Shown in pieces: positions 26,001-35,728 of a stretch of DNA of 64,000 bases. The DNA lies in contig JASAMV010006330.1 of NCBI GenBank assembly GCA_030248065.1, positions 1 to 64,000 of the forward strand, in the 5' to 3' direction. A program made the translations under genes and the position numbers. The notes beneath the pieces are model-generated. The model did no database searches and was not told the DNA's origin. It saw only the letters and a program-made list of their open reading frames with translations. The number at the start of each line of letters is the position of its first letter. Positions within the stretch are counted from its first letter, which is position 1. The DNA is from Rhynchonema sp. JSB1_4 (lineage: Eukaryota; Nematoda; Chromadorea; Monhysterida; Xyalidae).

Positions 26001-27049
26001 CACAGGAAGAGTCAAGAACATGCACAATAACACCGCACTGTACCCTTTTCTCAGCATATTATTGTTTGTGATATGGTTTCAGTACCGCTAATGGTGGGTG
26101 TAACTTGACTGATTATCATGTCTTGCTTACTTACGACTACGAGTTTTGCACGACGAAAGTATCCGACGTTTTAGTGCCGATGGCTTCGACCGCAATTTTG
26201 GGCTTCGGCTTGTTCGCGATGCCCTTACATGTTTTCGGACCGAAAATTGAGGCTTCGGATCGGACCTCGGAAACATGCGCACTCCATAGCTAACTTTCAG
26301 ACTGTCTCATTCTAATCTTGCGTACCTCCAATAAATCCTTCGCAAACCGTTGGATGGCAAATAGTTTGGCAGACGACACCTGTTGCTCATAACGTTTCAC
26401 CGTGTTGTCCTGCTCGGCCAGCGCTCGTTTTAAACGATCCTGAGTGATATTCTAGAAGTAACCGTGAAGCAAATTTTGAAATAAACAAAGTTATCACTAC
26501 ACGTGACATGTGGATAACCCAAAACAAGTCAACCGATTAAACAAGGAAATTACCAAGAGCTGAGCCTTTTCTTCTTCAATTTTATTGAAATCCTCTTGAA
26601 GCATTTCTAACGCTTGCGCAATCTCATCGTTGGTTGATTTAGATTGTGCGTCCGATGCCCCTGGGTCCGTTGATGCGGTTTCGGGATTGGCTTCTAAACC
26701 ATTGCAACATTAACATAAAAACTTATGCAAAGACAGAAATTAAGATTTTCTGAAACTTGTTGCGCTACCTGTGTCCTTTTTTTCTTCAACAACAGGCGAT
26801 GTGGATGTGAGCGGTTTTGACGGTTCTTTCGATTTGGTGGCGAACGACACAATAGACCGGTGCGGTACAGACACTTGCAGATGTTGATGCCTGACAATAA
26901 GAAAAAGTTACTCGGGAAAAACCAACTGAGCAAAATACAGTAAACCTGTGACTGTGACAACATTGCAGTCGAGTGAGCGATGTGCCGTGATTGACCAGTT
27001 GGGATGCACATCGAGCCAAATGTCGCGGACACAACACACGACGTAACAT
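17096..27049 (-). CDS. GRPEL1: GrpE, mitochondrial nucleotide exchange factor for Hsp70
   Basis: Five exons on the minus strand: 27049-26946, 26890-26769, 26693-26554, 26451-26326, 17413-17096. They give 269 aa with phases 2, 1, 0, 0. Exon 1 is an Arg-rich, acid-free presequence (MLRRVLCPRHLARCASQLV) as expected for mitochondrial import. Exon 3 begins the long coiled coil. Exon 4 holds the family core RLKRALAEQDN...AKLFAIQRFAKDLLE. The last exon completes it (PVDVLAKALE) and encodes the beta-wing domain: GLHPVNPIGEKFDPNQHEAV, PGTVAAVLKVGYSLNDRPIRPAQV. GrpE drives ADP release from mtHsp70 in matrix protein import and folding. The odd point is the 8.9-kb last intron (17414-26325), which contains a complete globin gene on the opposite strand and several repeats. 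Confidence 0.93.
17652..17700. repeat. Degenerate TTAGGC-like tract
   Basis: Repeated hexamer-like units (TTAGGC, TTAGGT, TAGGCT, TTGGGC, TTAGGC) lie in the last GrpE intron. They resemble the nematode telomere unit TTAGGC with mutations. Confidence 0.5.
19353..20126. mobile_element. hAT-type non-autonomous element K (probable)
   Basis: The left end CAGTGGTGT and right end ACACCACTG are inverted. Flanks TTCGTTAT (19345-19352) and TTCGTTGA (20127-20134) agree at 6 of 8 bases. The interior repeats GACACCCGAC and GATACCNGG-type words, in the manner of the handle repeats of the other families. No coding sequence. Less secure than the other hAT insertions because the duplication is imperfect. Confidence 0.55.
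20587..25974 (+). CDS. Globin, nested in the GrpE intron
   Basis: Seven exons: 20587-20631, 23640-23663, 23732-23898, 24028-24164, 24488-24621, 25481-25651, 25801-25974; 283 aa. The first two exons are less certain: the first intron is 3 kb and exon 2 is a 24-nt microexon. After an acidic/basic N-terminal extension of about 100 residues, the globin fold starts at RQRTLIRASWYLIG. Next come EEVGLSIYTLIFNCAPETKRMFPYV (CD1 Phe), then the E helix around QFQANRFM, then LLKNLGNIH, where the His is the expected proximal haem ligand F8. The H helix is AIVIWRCVVSWTTQQIR. The extended N-terminus resembles the diverse neuronal globins of nematodes. Oxygen binding versus a signalling role cannot be told. 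The gene lies wholly inside intron 4 of GrpE, antisense to it. Confidence 0.85.
21539..21570 (+). other. Short 5S rRNA-like fragment
   Basis: The word GAAGTTAAGCGGGTCGTATC followed by GGGCCTG resembles the internal box A to box C region of eukaryotic 5S rRNA. The surrounding bases do not continue the match on either side. It may be a 5S-derived SINE remnant or chance. Confidence 0.25.
24749..25275. mobile_element. Degenerate inverted-repeat element in a globin intron
   Basis: The left arm 24749-24859 matches the reverse complement of 25164-25275 at roughly 85 percent (shared words GACATGTTTTGAAAAGACAA and ATTCACCTCCGAATGTCGA). A weaker outer match (ATTAAACATTTTT) extends it to about 24725 and 25339. 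The 300-bp centre is non-coding. It lies between globin exons 5 and 6. No clear target duplication. Confidence 0.7.
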
Positions 27050-27124
27050 GGTCTCTCAATTTCAGAATCAGCAATTGATTTCCAATCAGTTCTGTGCAAA
27101 GAAAAACGAGTTTTTTCACTCATA

Positions 27125-27480
27125 CCGTATTGTTGAAATGAAAGTAGAACCCTTCTTCAAAATAACAGAACGCCCTGAACTGGACAGGAGTGAAAAAATA
27201 GATCCGCAACAAAATAACCCCATCCTCGACTGGTACCCCACATACCAGCGACATGCTGAGGCCCCGGTGTTGTGTTAAACATGGTTTGGTCATTGACGAC
27301 AACATAAGGCAAATAAGTGAATATTGAACACCAATAAACACAATTGCAGAGAATAACATCCCTCTAAAACCAGTTTTTCGAAAGTGATTTTTTCAGATTC
27401 AGGTGAGTAAAAAATAGAACTCCAACAATTGACCACAGTGAAAGATAGAACCCCCAGTATTCTTTTTCCGACAATACCGA
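27125..27480. mobile_element. Old copy of the TA-flanked E family
   Basis: It begins TA-CCGTATTGTTGAAATG with 'AGTAGAACCC' just inside, and ends '...TTTTTCCGACAATACCGA'. This is the decayed form of the E ends seen intact at 31922-32355. It lies between the GrpE start and the BRD8 3' end. Non-coding. Confidence 0.65.
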
Positions 27481-27712
27481 TGGTACAACCAAATAATATT
27501 GATAGCAATGGCAAATGGCAGAGAAACACAGCTCAACCGGCTGTCGGTCTGAGATGGCAACCGTTTGATGACTATTGAATCAGAAATAGCAATCCCACAG
27601 CACTGTGGAAGTTTATTCTCGTTTATTCAACTAAGATCATCGACAGTTATACTTTATGACAACTACAGTAATAACAAATCAAAATCACACAAAATCAGTT
27701 GTTTGTTATTTA

Positions 27713-30700
27713 TTACGAGGTCTCGCCAGCCGGTTGTCCACGAAGCGATCGTCTGGTTGTTTCCTTCAATCGCCTCATTTTAGCCAGTTCAGCCACAGAC
27801 GAAGCGTCGTCCATTGACATGGCTTCCTGTGAAAAATAATTTGAAACATTTTTAGAACACTGTTTTGAAACTGAGTTTGACTGAACAAAACAAATATGTT
27901 GCAATTGCCAACCTCTAGCATTTGCAATGCCTCTTTGGCCATCTCCATGGCACAAGTGAACACCTCGTGTCCAGTGCTGTTGTACATGACCGCGTTGGCA
28001 AACATCAACATCAGACTGCGCTTGAATTCCAGTGTTGACGTGATGAGACCGTGCTCAACCTGACGTTTCAGGGTACTCAGGTCCATTGGTCTGTGAAAAT
28101 CACGAAAATTTAAATTTTTGCAAAAACTAAGCAAAAAAACAGACAAGAAACCGCAAAACGTACTCTTTGACAGCGTTTCTGTATCCTTTAGCCAATCCTT
28201 CAGTGACGGGCTGAGCGAAGATATTGGCGTGACGATGGCCAGATATGATTCTGGAAGAATGATAACGAAACATTACTGTTGGTGAACAGATAGACAGCAC
28301 ACACAAATAAGCAGGATGTCAACCTCCAAGCCAGCAGTATTTTGTGTTTCCAAACTTTTTGGTCACTGGTGGCGGGGGACATCGAGCCAGCCGATTCCAA
28401 TGATACACGATGCTTGCCAGAAACCGGTGTCTTGTCAGTTTTGACTTCTGAAAACAACATTATTCCGAAATTATCCTAGACTCAGTTGACAAGCACAGCG
28501 TTTTTCAGCATTCACTTCATGATGTCTGAAGCTAATGAGGTCTGAACTTTAGGTGAATTTAGAATTTACCTGCTCTCTTAAGTTTAGGTGCAAAAAAATT
28601 CAACGCACATCGGTAGGCACCTGAGAAGGCAAGAAAAACATATACGACCAACTGACTTTTCGCGCTCGGCGGCGTCGCAGGAACCGCCGGAGAAACGGGC
28701 GGTGGACGGGGAATTTTGATCTTTAAACTGGCTGTGGGTGTTGGAACATCACTGACACGACGTGGCCGTTTGGAGGAGGGCGACTGTTCGTCGGCTGGCA
28801 CACTTTCTTTGTCCGGCTCGGCGACTGAAATGTTTTGGTTCAATATTATCTGATCTTTTGCAGTACAGCGCGCACTCTCTTTAGCGAGAAACCCTTTAAC
28901 GGACCACATGATGACCCACTTTCTGTTGTCAACCTTCTAACTACATACTATCTCTCTGCACCGCCGAAGTTACTTCTAAGGTTGACCATGTCAAGGATAA
29001 TAGAGAGCAAGGAGGGTACAATACTGCACTTTCTTGCCGCAATAATTTTTTCAATGACCAAAGTGAATAAAGTGACGAACGTCGTTTTCGATGCGACCGT
29101 TTCGGTGTGTCAGGCTGTTTCGTCAGTGACTTGGCCGCGATGTCCGATTCTGTCGGCTGTTGTCGTTTGCTGGCGCGTTTACGTGTCGATGATGCCACCG
29201 AGTCACAAGGCGACGGAGAACGATGTTCAGGCTGAAATCCACGTCTTTTCTTGAAAAAAATTGACAGGAACAGAGGATATCGTGTTTATAGTAACCTTCT
29301 AATGTGCAAATGTTTCGAATATTATTTTGGTCCGCCACTACAACTTGCTCAAACCTTTAGTAAACTCGCTTGCTACGTTTTTTACCGGGTGGAACGGAAA
29401 GTCGCGAATCCCGACTTACGTCATTGCAAAAAAATTAAAAAAGCCGCATACTTTTTGACTCAAGTTCGACAGCGGCTCGTCATCGGATTCCTCGGCAGCC
29501 AAATCACGCCGCACGCGGCTGGGCACTTCGGACGGCTTTCGTGACTGAAAACTCGATGTTGTTACGACGTAAAAGTGGTTTTAGTTTACCACGTTAAACC
29601 AAATGTTCCGACCTGATCTCGGTCAGCACCTGCCGCCATTCTGACCGGCGTGCACACAACCTTCACCTCTTGCATCATTGCTTGATTACTCGCACTGCCA
29701 TCAGCCCAGAATCCTTCAGTACCCTGTGAAGAACATAGCATAAGCCATAAATGGATTAGATTAAAAATTAAATTAAAAGCTATGCTATGTTAGTGCCATA
29801 TTGTTGATGAAACAGCAATCGCTTACGGTCCAGTTTGCCGTTTTTTGCCTGTACGCTTCCAGCGTCGGGTCGTCAGACGCAATACCGTCAGCCTCATCGT
29901 CTCTGCAGGATCAAGCAATCGTTTTTATTTAAAAAACTCGTGTGCTGTCATAAAGAACCGTTTTTTATTTTTCGTGGAACAACAACGTTTTTTCTTTCGA
30001 AAAAACTGTTTTTTAACATTTTTCCAGTACTTAAGAACGTAGTCTCGAAAAATACAACAATTTCAGTGCAAAATTTGTTCAAAGTGGCGAGAGTGTTCTC
30101 GAAGAGTGTTGAAGTCGATCGAAAACACTTGTTTTACACGCCTTTGGGCCGATTAATTTTCGTGTTCGGCCAATTTTTCACTAAAATCGAAAAACTCTTG
30201 ACGGCTATTGCGGCATTTTTTCAAAAAATACCGCTTTTTTCCGCCTGCCAGTATGGTCACTTTGTCTTCGCTATCAGTTGAAATCAAAACAAAAACATGA
30301 TCGATCAACTAACGCAATTGCCTGTTCGAGCATGTGTCGTATTTGCCCCGGATTCACCGTGCCGGCGACCACTTGCTCGATTTCGCGTTTGCATCGATTA
30401 AACTGCAATTTGAGAATTATTTGAGAGTTATTTGGGCATTTTCTCGGTCGACTGTTTCTCGCGATGCTAAACGAACCTCCTGCTGTTGTTGTTGCACTTG
30501 CTGACGCAATTCTTGCAGATATTGACGTGTCAACTCGGAGATCATGTACTTGTGAGACGGTACCTATGCGGCCGTAGAAATTGTTCACATCACAGCTTCT
30601 TTAATTAGCTCACCCCGAGAACACCAATTTATAATCGAGTCGACGCATGGTCAGGCGCAGGCCGGCCGTTGAATAACACACGCCGCGCCCGCGACCACTC

Positions 30701-32973
30701 TTTCTTACCTCTCCCACAGAGGCTCGTCCACGTCGGGCTCCTTGTGGACAAAGCTCAGACACCAGGGCAGAATACTGTTGTGCACAGCTCTGAAACGAAG
30801 ACAAGTAATGTTTGCTTCGTTACTTATTTAACTTATGTACTCGGAAGGGGGTTAACCGGGAAGCCAATTAAGCTGTGGCCGAACGACTTTCCCTGCCTTT
30901 GGGATTTTTTTGGAAACTTTCTACCACTCTACCCACGCTGCCCGGTATCATAGATAGAACAAACACCGTGGCTTTTACCTCACCTTGTGACTGAAGTAGC
31001 TCGCCGGATGATTGTCAACAAGTACGTAACGCTTGAGCAGTCGAGCCGTTTGAGTCCTGCAAGATTAAACACAAATTTGCCGGCCCGATTTACAGTACAG
31101 GCAGGCACCGTCGTCGCATTTGCAGACGACGTGACACGACAAAACAAGAGACATTTTGTCGTGTCGTATGTCGCCTTCAACACCCCACCACAATGACCCC
31201 AGTGAGAAAATAGAACCCTCGGGTTCTATTTCCGACAATACGGTATCTCACCCTTGCCGGTCCGGTATGTGTCCGCCCGCGCTCAGGTACTGTATCTCCC
31301 CCAATTGTTCCAAAATTTCACCCCAAAAGTACCCTTTTTTGGTCAAAAATAAGCTAAAAACCAGCTAAAAGTGCAACAATCTGCGCGCACATTTTAACCC
31401 ATAAAAATTGAATTCCCGCGCGCCAGAAATTTCTTCCCTCCAAAAAAACGGACGTTCTTGGGCCTAATATGTGTGACTGACTTTCAGGTAAATGTTGTCA
31501 AAAGTCGCCAAAATACCCTTTTTATGAAGATTTTCCCCTATGCAGTAAAAGCGTACTGAGGTTCAGGGTAGTACTTGGGGCCAGTGTGGTGGCAGGCAAA
31601 TCGACCCAAGATACCCTAGGGGGGGGAAGGTTTCGGACTTACTCGAGATACCCCCCAGAGGCTACCCAAGATACCCCTATGGTCCGTCAAAAGGCGGAAA
31701 AAGGCCGTTTTTTGCATGCAATTTTACTGCAAAATTGGCCAAAAAATGGGTGCTTTTTGACATTTTTGCCGAAAATAGGCCTAAAATGACCATTTTTGGG
31801 TGTTTGCGCGCGGAGCGCGCGATTTTTGGGGGTCCCGAGGTCGAAAAACACCTATTTTTGCCTTTGAAAACCATAAATCTACTTACTCGAGATACCCTTT
31901 GGGGTCGGCTCGAGATAGATACCGTATTGTCGGAAATAGAACCCCCCCATTAATTGACCCCCCATTAATTGAACCCCCCTAAATGGCTCGAAATCAAAAA
32001 TATAACCCCCCATTGATTGACCCCCCATTAATAGAACCCCACCCCACCCCCAACCTTCACCGTACCACAGATTAGTGGTATGGTAGGGCTGTGTTGTTGT
32101 GTCAAACGTTGTTTAAGCTTGCGTACACAACAGAATACAGCTTTTTAAGCATAATTGCCGCTGTTGAAGTTAGAAAATACCGAAAACAAGCCATTTTTAT
32201 GGGCATTATTAACAATGATTTTTTTCGTCGGGGGGGCCAAATGAAAAATATAACCCCGCCCAATAATTGACCCCCCCCATAAATTGAACCCCCCCAAAAT
32301 GACCCCAGTGAAAAAATAGACCCCCCGGGTTCTATTTCCGATTCCGACAATACGGTACCCTTCCCCCATCCCCCCCTAAGGGTTGACTCGAGATAGATAC
32401 CCATTAGGGGAGGAATCCCCCCATCCCCCCCAGCCACTACAGTGCTTGGGGCTGGGGGGGTGGGGGGGGTCCCCCCAACAAATTCATCTACCGTCAACAC
32501 TTTTTGATTTCATCTATCTATCGTCAACACTTATGGGCAAGCCTATCTATCGTCAACAAATTCTAGGAACAATCTATCTATCGTCAACAACAATCGACCC
32601 CAAAATGGACATTTTTGACTCAAAATGGCTCAAAATCGGTATTTTTTACCCCAAATAGACAAAGACAAGGATAAATGAGATGAGATTGTAAGCGAACAAC
32701 CCCCTTGTTCAAATACACTTTTAGGTGTGTGTGTTTTTCAGGGAACATTTTTTTCAGATTTAGGCTTAGGCTTAGGCCAGTGAATTGATACAGCTCAGCC
32801 CCCCAAAATGGGGTCAGTGAATTAATAGAGCCGGCCCCTAGGTTTTTATTACGGTATCAATTAAAAAGCCCACCCACCCCCCCCCCCAAAACGACCAGCC
32901 AAAAACCCATGACCGACACAAGCGCAAGTCTATCGCTGACGCTCCATTTCGGCACGGTGCTTTCGTCTAACAT
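27713..32973 (-). CDS. BRD8: BRD8, bromodomain subunit of the NuA4/TIP60 complex
   Basis: Exons on the minus strand: 32973-32907; then, after a repeat-filled intron, 31056-30984, 30789-30709, 30563-30477, 30402-30314, 29902-29827, 29723-29613, 29544-29452, 29249-29081, 28824-28657, 28447-28324, 28250-28164, 28090-27913, 27826-27713. The N-terminus has the SANT-like opening (KWSVSDRLALVSV). Exon 2 as listed ends NHPASYFSHK and exon 3 starts SCAQQYSALV, matching the end of the BRD8 SANT domain. A Gln-rich coiled coil and a Ser/Pro/Arg-rich linker follow. The C-terminal bromodomain is clear: QKVWKHKILLAWR, HRHANIFAQPVTEGLAKGY, PMDLSTLKRQVEHGLITST, MLMFANAVMYN, with the acetyl-lysine-binding Asn in MYN. 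At least one SANT exon between 32907 and 31056 is missing from my model, because the phases there do not join. The protein reads acetylated histones in chromatin. Confidence 0.9.
31192..31244. mobile_element. Truncated right end of an E-family element
   Basis: It matches the last 50 bp of the intact E copy (GACCCCAGTGAGAAAATAGA ... TCCGACAATACGG) and is followed by TA. The left end is not found. It lies in BRD8 intron 1. Confidence 0.6.
31582..32444. mobile_element. hAT-type element D with TSD CTTGGGGC
   Basis: Ends CAGTGTGGTGGC and GCCACTACAGTG are flanked by CTTGGGGC at 31574-31581 and 32445-32452. The handle is TCGAGATACCC/CAAGATACCC, several copies on both sides in one orientation. The core has the hairpin GCGCGCGGAGCGCGCG at about 31806. 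The E element at 31922-32355 interrupts it. Confidence 0.85.
31922..32355. mobile_element. TA-flanked element E, nested in D
   Basis: Inverted ends CCGTATTGTCGGAAATAGA and (near-)reverse complement are bordered by TA at 31920-31921 and 32356-32357. Repeated words CCCATTAATTGACCCC lie behind the left end. No open frame. A TA duplication suggests a Tc1/mariner-type element. Confidence 0.8.
32760..32777 (+). repeat. Interstitial (TTAGGC)3
   Basis: Three perfect tandem copies of the nematode telomere unit TTAGGC. They are followed directly by a fragment of the F family (32778-32850). Confidence 0.85.
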
Positions 32974-33286
32974 GGTCAGCGCCCGAAGGAACTCGAACTC
33001 GCGTTTGTTGCCGCGTCCGTCACAGGAGGCAAGGCGATCCGAGGTACCTAGACAATCAAAAGATTATGCAGCAGATCTGCTAATTGCGAGTTGCTGTTTG
33101 TTTGATCCACACTGCCTTTTCCAACGGCCGAAATCGTCGAGGGAAACGAAACGAACCAACCGCACTGAATTGTGAAAGAAAAGAACCCAGAAAAAGTAAA
33201 AAAATTCAAAAATTTTCTTTCCAATTGCAGCATTGAGCGTGAACCGCATTGAGTCCAGACTCCAGTCTGAGCAGGGTTGCTGAGTA

Positions 33287-33581
33287 AAGGCAGTCTACGG
33301 GAGGTTGTCACTCAGCCCCCGAATACCGTAACCCACCGCAAGCAAGATCGTTGCGAGACCCATGCTATTCGCTGCTTATCGACACGTGTATTAGCGGCAG
33401 CAAGCTGGAAATTGTCATCATGCGCGTCGATCACCAAAACTTGGAAATGTTGGTTGGTGTTGGCGCTAACACGCAAAACATAGATAAAAAACAAAATGGT
33501 CTCGACACGATCCTTGCAGATCAAAATTACGGTGGGTTACGGTATTCGGGGGCTGAGTGACAACCTCCCGTAGACTGCCTT
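33287..33581. mobile_element. 295-bp TA-flanked MITE, copy 1
   Basis: Nearly identical inverted ends of about 50 bp (AAGGCAGTCTACGGGAGG...) are flanked by TA (33285-33286, 33582-33583). The interior is the reverse complement of copy 2 at 41201-41495, and both are 295 bp. An open frame inside it is a by-product of the repeat. It lies just upstream of glutamine synthetase. Confidence 0.9.
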
Positions 33582-33808
33582 TAACGGAATCACAGTCGCT
33601 CCTCACTCACCCACACCCGCTAACTGCTTCTTCTCAAACAAAGCGAACCACAAACCGCATGATTGCATTCAACCAGAGTTCGTATGTCATGTTTCAAGCA
33701 TTTATCGGATCGATGGAACACTGCAATCTCATTATTCCCATTTTCCTTTCCCAAATTTCTTCATTAGTCTCAAAAACTAGACTCCTGAACCCAACTGACT
33801 GGATCATC

Positions 33809-35379
33809 ATGCGCACCATTGCTGATCTTCTATTCGCACATCACAAAACAGTCATCTGCTATGTGTGGATAGATAGTTAGACCACCAGAGTATTTGGATG
33901 TTATTCAGCATTCACTGCCAGCCAACAAAACATCACGGTGCCTTTCACACACAGGTACGTTGGAAAACGTTCGCGCAAAGTCGCGCACTCTCGACGACAC
34001 GCCGCACAGTGTGCACGATGTGCCGGAGTGGAACTACGATGGTAGCAGCACCGGACAAGCGACCGGCAAAGCCTCTGATGTGACGCTGAAACCGGTGGCC
34101 ATGTTCAACGATCCATTTCGAGGTCTGCCACACAAATTGGTGAGTGAGTTTATAAATATCAGCAAAATTTTCACTGCAGACTTGACCGTTTGGCGATGGT
34201 TGTAGATTCTGTGCGACACGTACGATCTTGACGGAAATCCACTGAAAACCAACACGCGCTTTTCGTGCGCACGCATCATGGACAAATGCAAAGACGAGCA
34301 ACCGTGGTTTGGCATGGAGCAGGAGTACACGCTGTTCGACAAGAAATACCAGGTGCCACTCGGTTGGCCCAAAAACGGAATGAACCCTGATCCACAGGTC
34401 TTGAGGCTGAGCGTTTAAATCCATAGTCGTCACATTTTTCTATCTCTGTCATTTTTCATGAGCAGGGCCCGTACTATTGTGGTGTCGGCGCTGACAAGGT
34501 GGCCGGTCGTGCAATTGTTGAGGACCACTACAAAGCGTGTCTGTCCGCCGGAATCAACATCTCTGGCGAAAACGCCCAAGTGCTGCTCGGTCAATGGGAG
34601 TTTCAAATTGGACCATGCGACGGTACACATGTGCCCACACCACTCATTTCACCAACGCAAGTACAATGGTCAAGACATCAATTTCTCTTCAGGCATTTCG
34701 ATGGGCGATCAGCTGTGGATGGCTCGTTTTCTGCTGCATCGCATCGCCGAAGCGCATGATGTCGTGGTTAGTCTCGACCCGAAGCCAATCAAAGGATGGA
34801 AAGGTTTGGGCTTGCACACCAATGTGAGTACCAAAGGAATGCGCAGTTCTGGATCTGGCTATGCGTAAGTGATTGTGCTTTTTGTAAGAACGGGCAAATT
34901 TTTTTACTAAACGTCACATTTCAGAGTGATCGAAGAAGCAGTGCAGCGTCTCGGACACTATCATGACATCTGTCTGGAGAAGTACGACTCAAATGGAGGT
35001 GTGTATGAGTAGCGTGGGAACAAATAGACAACTGGGGATAATTTGACTAAAAATTTCACTGATCCGTAGAAGAGGACAACAAGCGTCGACTGACCGGCAA
35101 ACACGAAATCAGCTCGTCGAACCAGTTCACCTGGGGCGTCGCCAATCGTGGTGCGTCAGTGCGCATTCCGATGCAGGTTGGTGCACACTAAGCAGTTGTT
35201 GCTTAGTGCAATACCCAAATCGAGTAACACTACTTCAGTGTCACGCCAAGAGAAGCGGTTTCTTCGAAGATCGTCGTCCAGCGTCTAACGCCGACCCGTA
35301 CACTGTTACCGAGGCCATCATGCGATCGATGTACAAAATGTGGCACGCCTCAGATAAAAACAGAAGTGACAAAGAATGA
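33809..35379 (+). CDS. GLUL: Glutamine synthetase (eukaryotic GSII type)
   Basis: Exons: 33809-33875 (5' limit uncertain), 33955-34139, 34206-34397, 34466-34622, 34693-34864, 34925-34998, 35070-35176, 35239-35379. From the Met at 33809 the product is 364 aa, the normal length. The frame stays open upstream to a Met at 33659, and an exon boundary near 33770 is also possible. Signature segments are [78 protein letters not shown] and [14 protein letters not shown]. These include the Glu and His metal ligands and the Arg that binds glutamate. The enzyme condenses ammonia and glutamate using ATP. The final exon starts [11 protein letters not shown], where most homologues have a Gly-Gln-Glu-Lys run. 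Confidence 0.95.
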
Positions 35380-35728
35380 GAAAAACAAAGCACTGAACTG
35401 AAGAAACATAATTTCAAGTACATACTAAACAAACACAATCCTTAAATTGTCAGACATTCTAGATGCGAAACAATTAAAAACAGTCACTAAAACTTCAATA
35501 CGAGAATGACCAAATTTTATTGATGCTAAGTGATACAAAACAACCGTGATTTTTCAAGCCGATAGTGTGGAGCAGATTGATGTGCAGCAAACATGACTGA
35601 AAAATTTTGACTGGCTGACATAGATGTATTTATCCGAAAAAATACTGATAAATAAAAGCTTCCAATATGGGTAATTGATTAGAAACCTGAAATAATAGAC
35701 AAAATCGCCACACGTTTATTTAATCTGA
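35380..35728. other. Convergent 3' regions
   Basis: The 3' ends of glutamine synthetase (plus) and the methyltransferase (minus) face each other here. AATAAA lies near 35651. No gene. Confidence 0.5.

Larger units (their letters stand above)
31564..32645. mobile_element. hAT-type element B3, inverted copy, split by element D
   Basis: It opens with CAGGGTAGTACTTGGGG, the reverse of the B right end. Element D interrupts it at 31582-32444. It resumes with several copies of the B handle in reverse (ATCTATCTATCGTCAACA) and the B core up to about 32645, where the match stops without a visible end. It lies in BRD8 intron 1. Confidence 0.75.

Noticed and set aside
33312..33524. 70-codon frame also found at 41258-41470, suggesting a conserved small protein
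   Set aside because: Both are the interior of the same 295-bp MITE; no start context, domain or expression cue.
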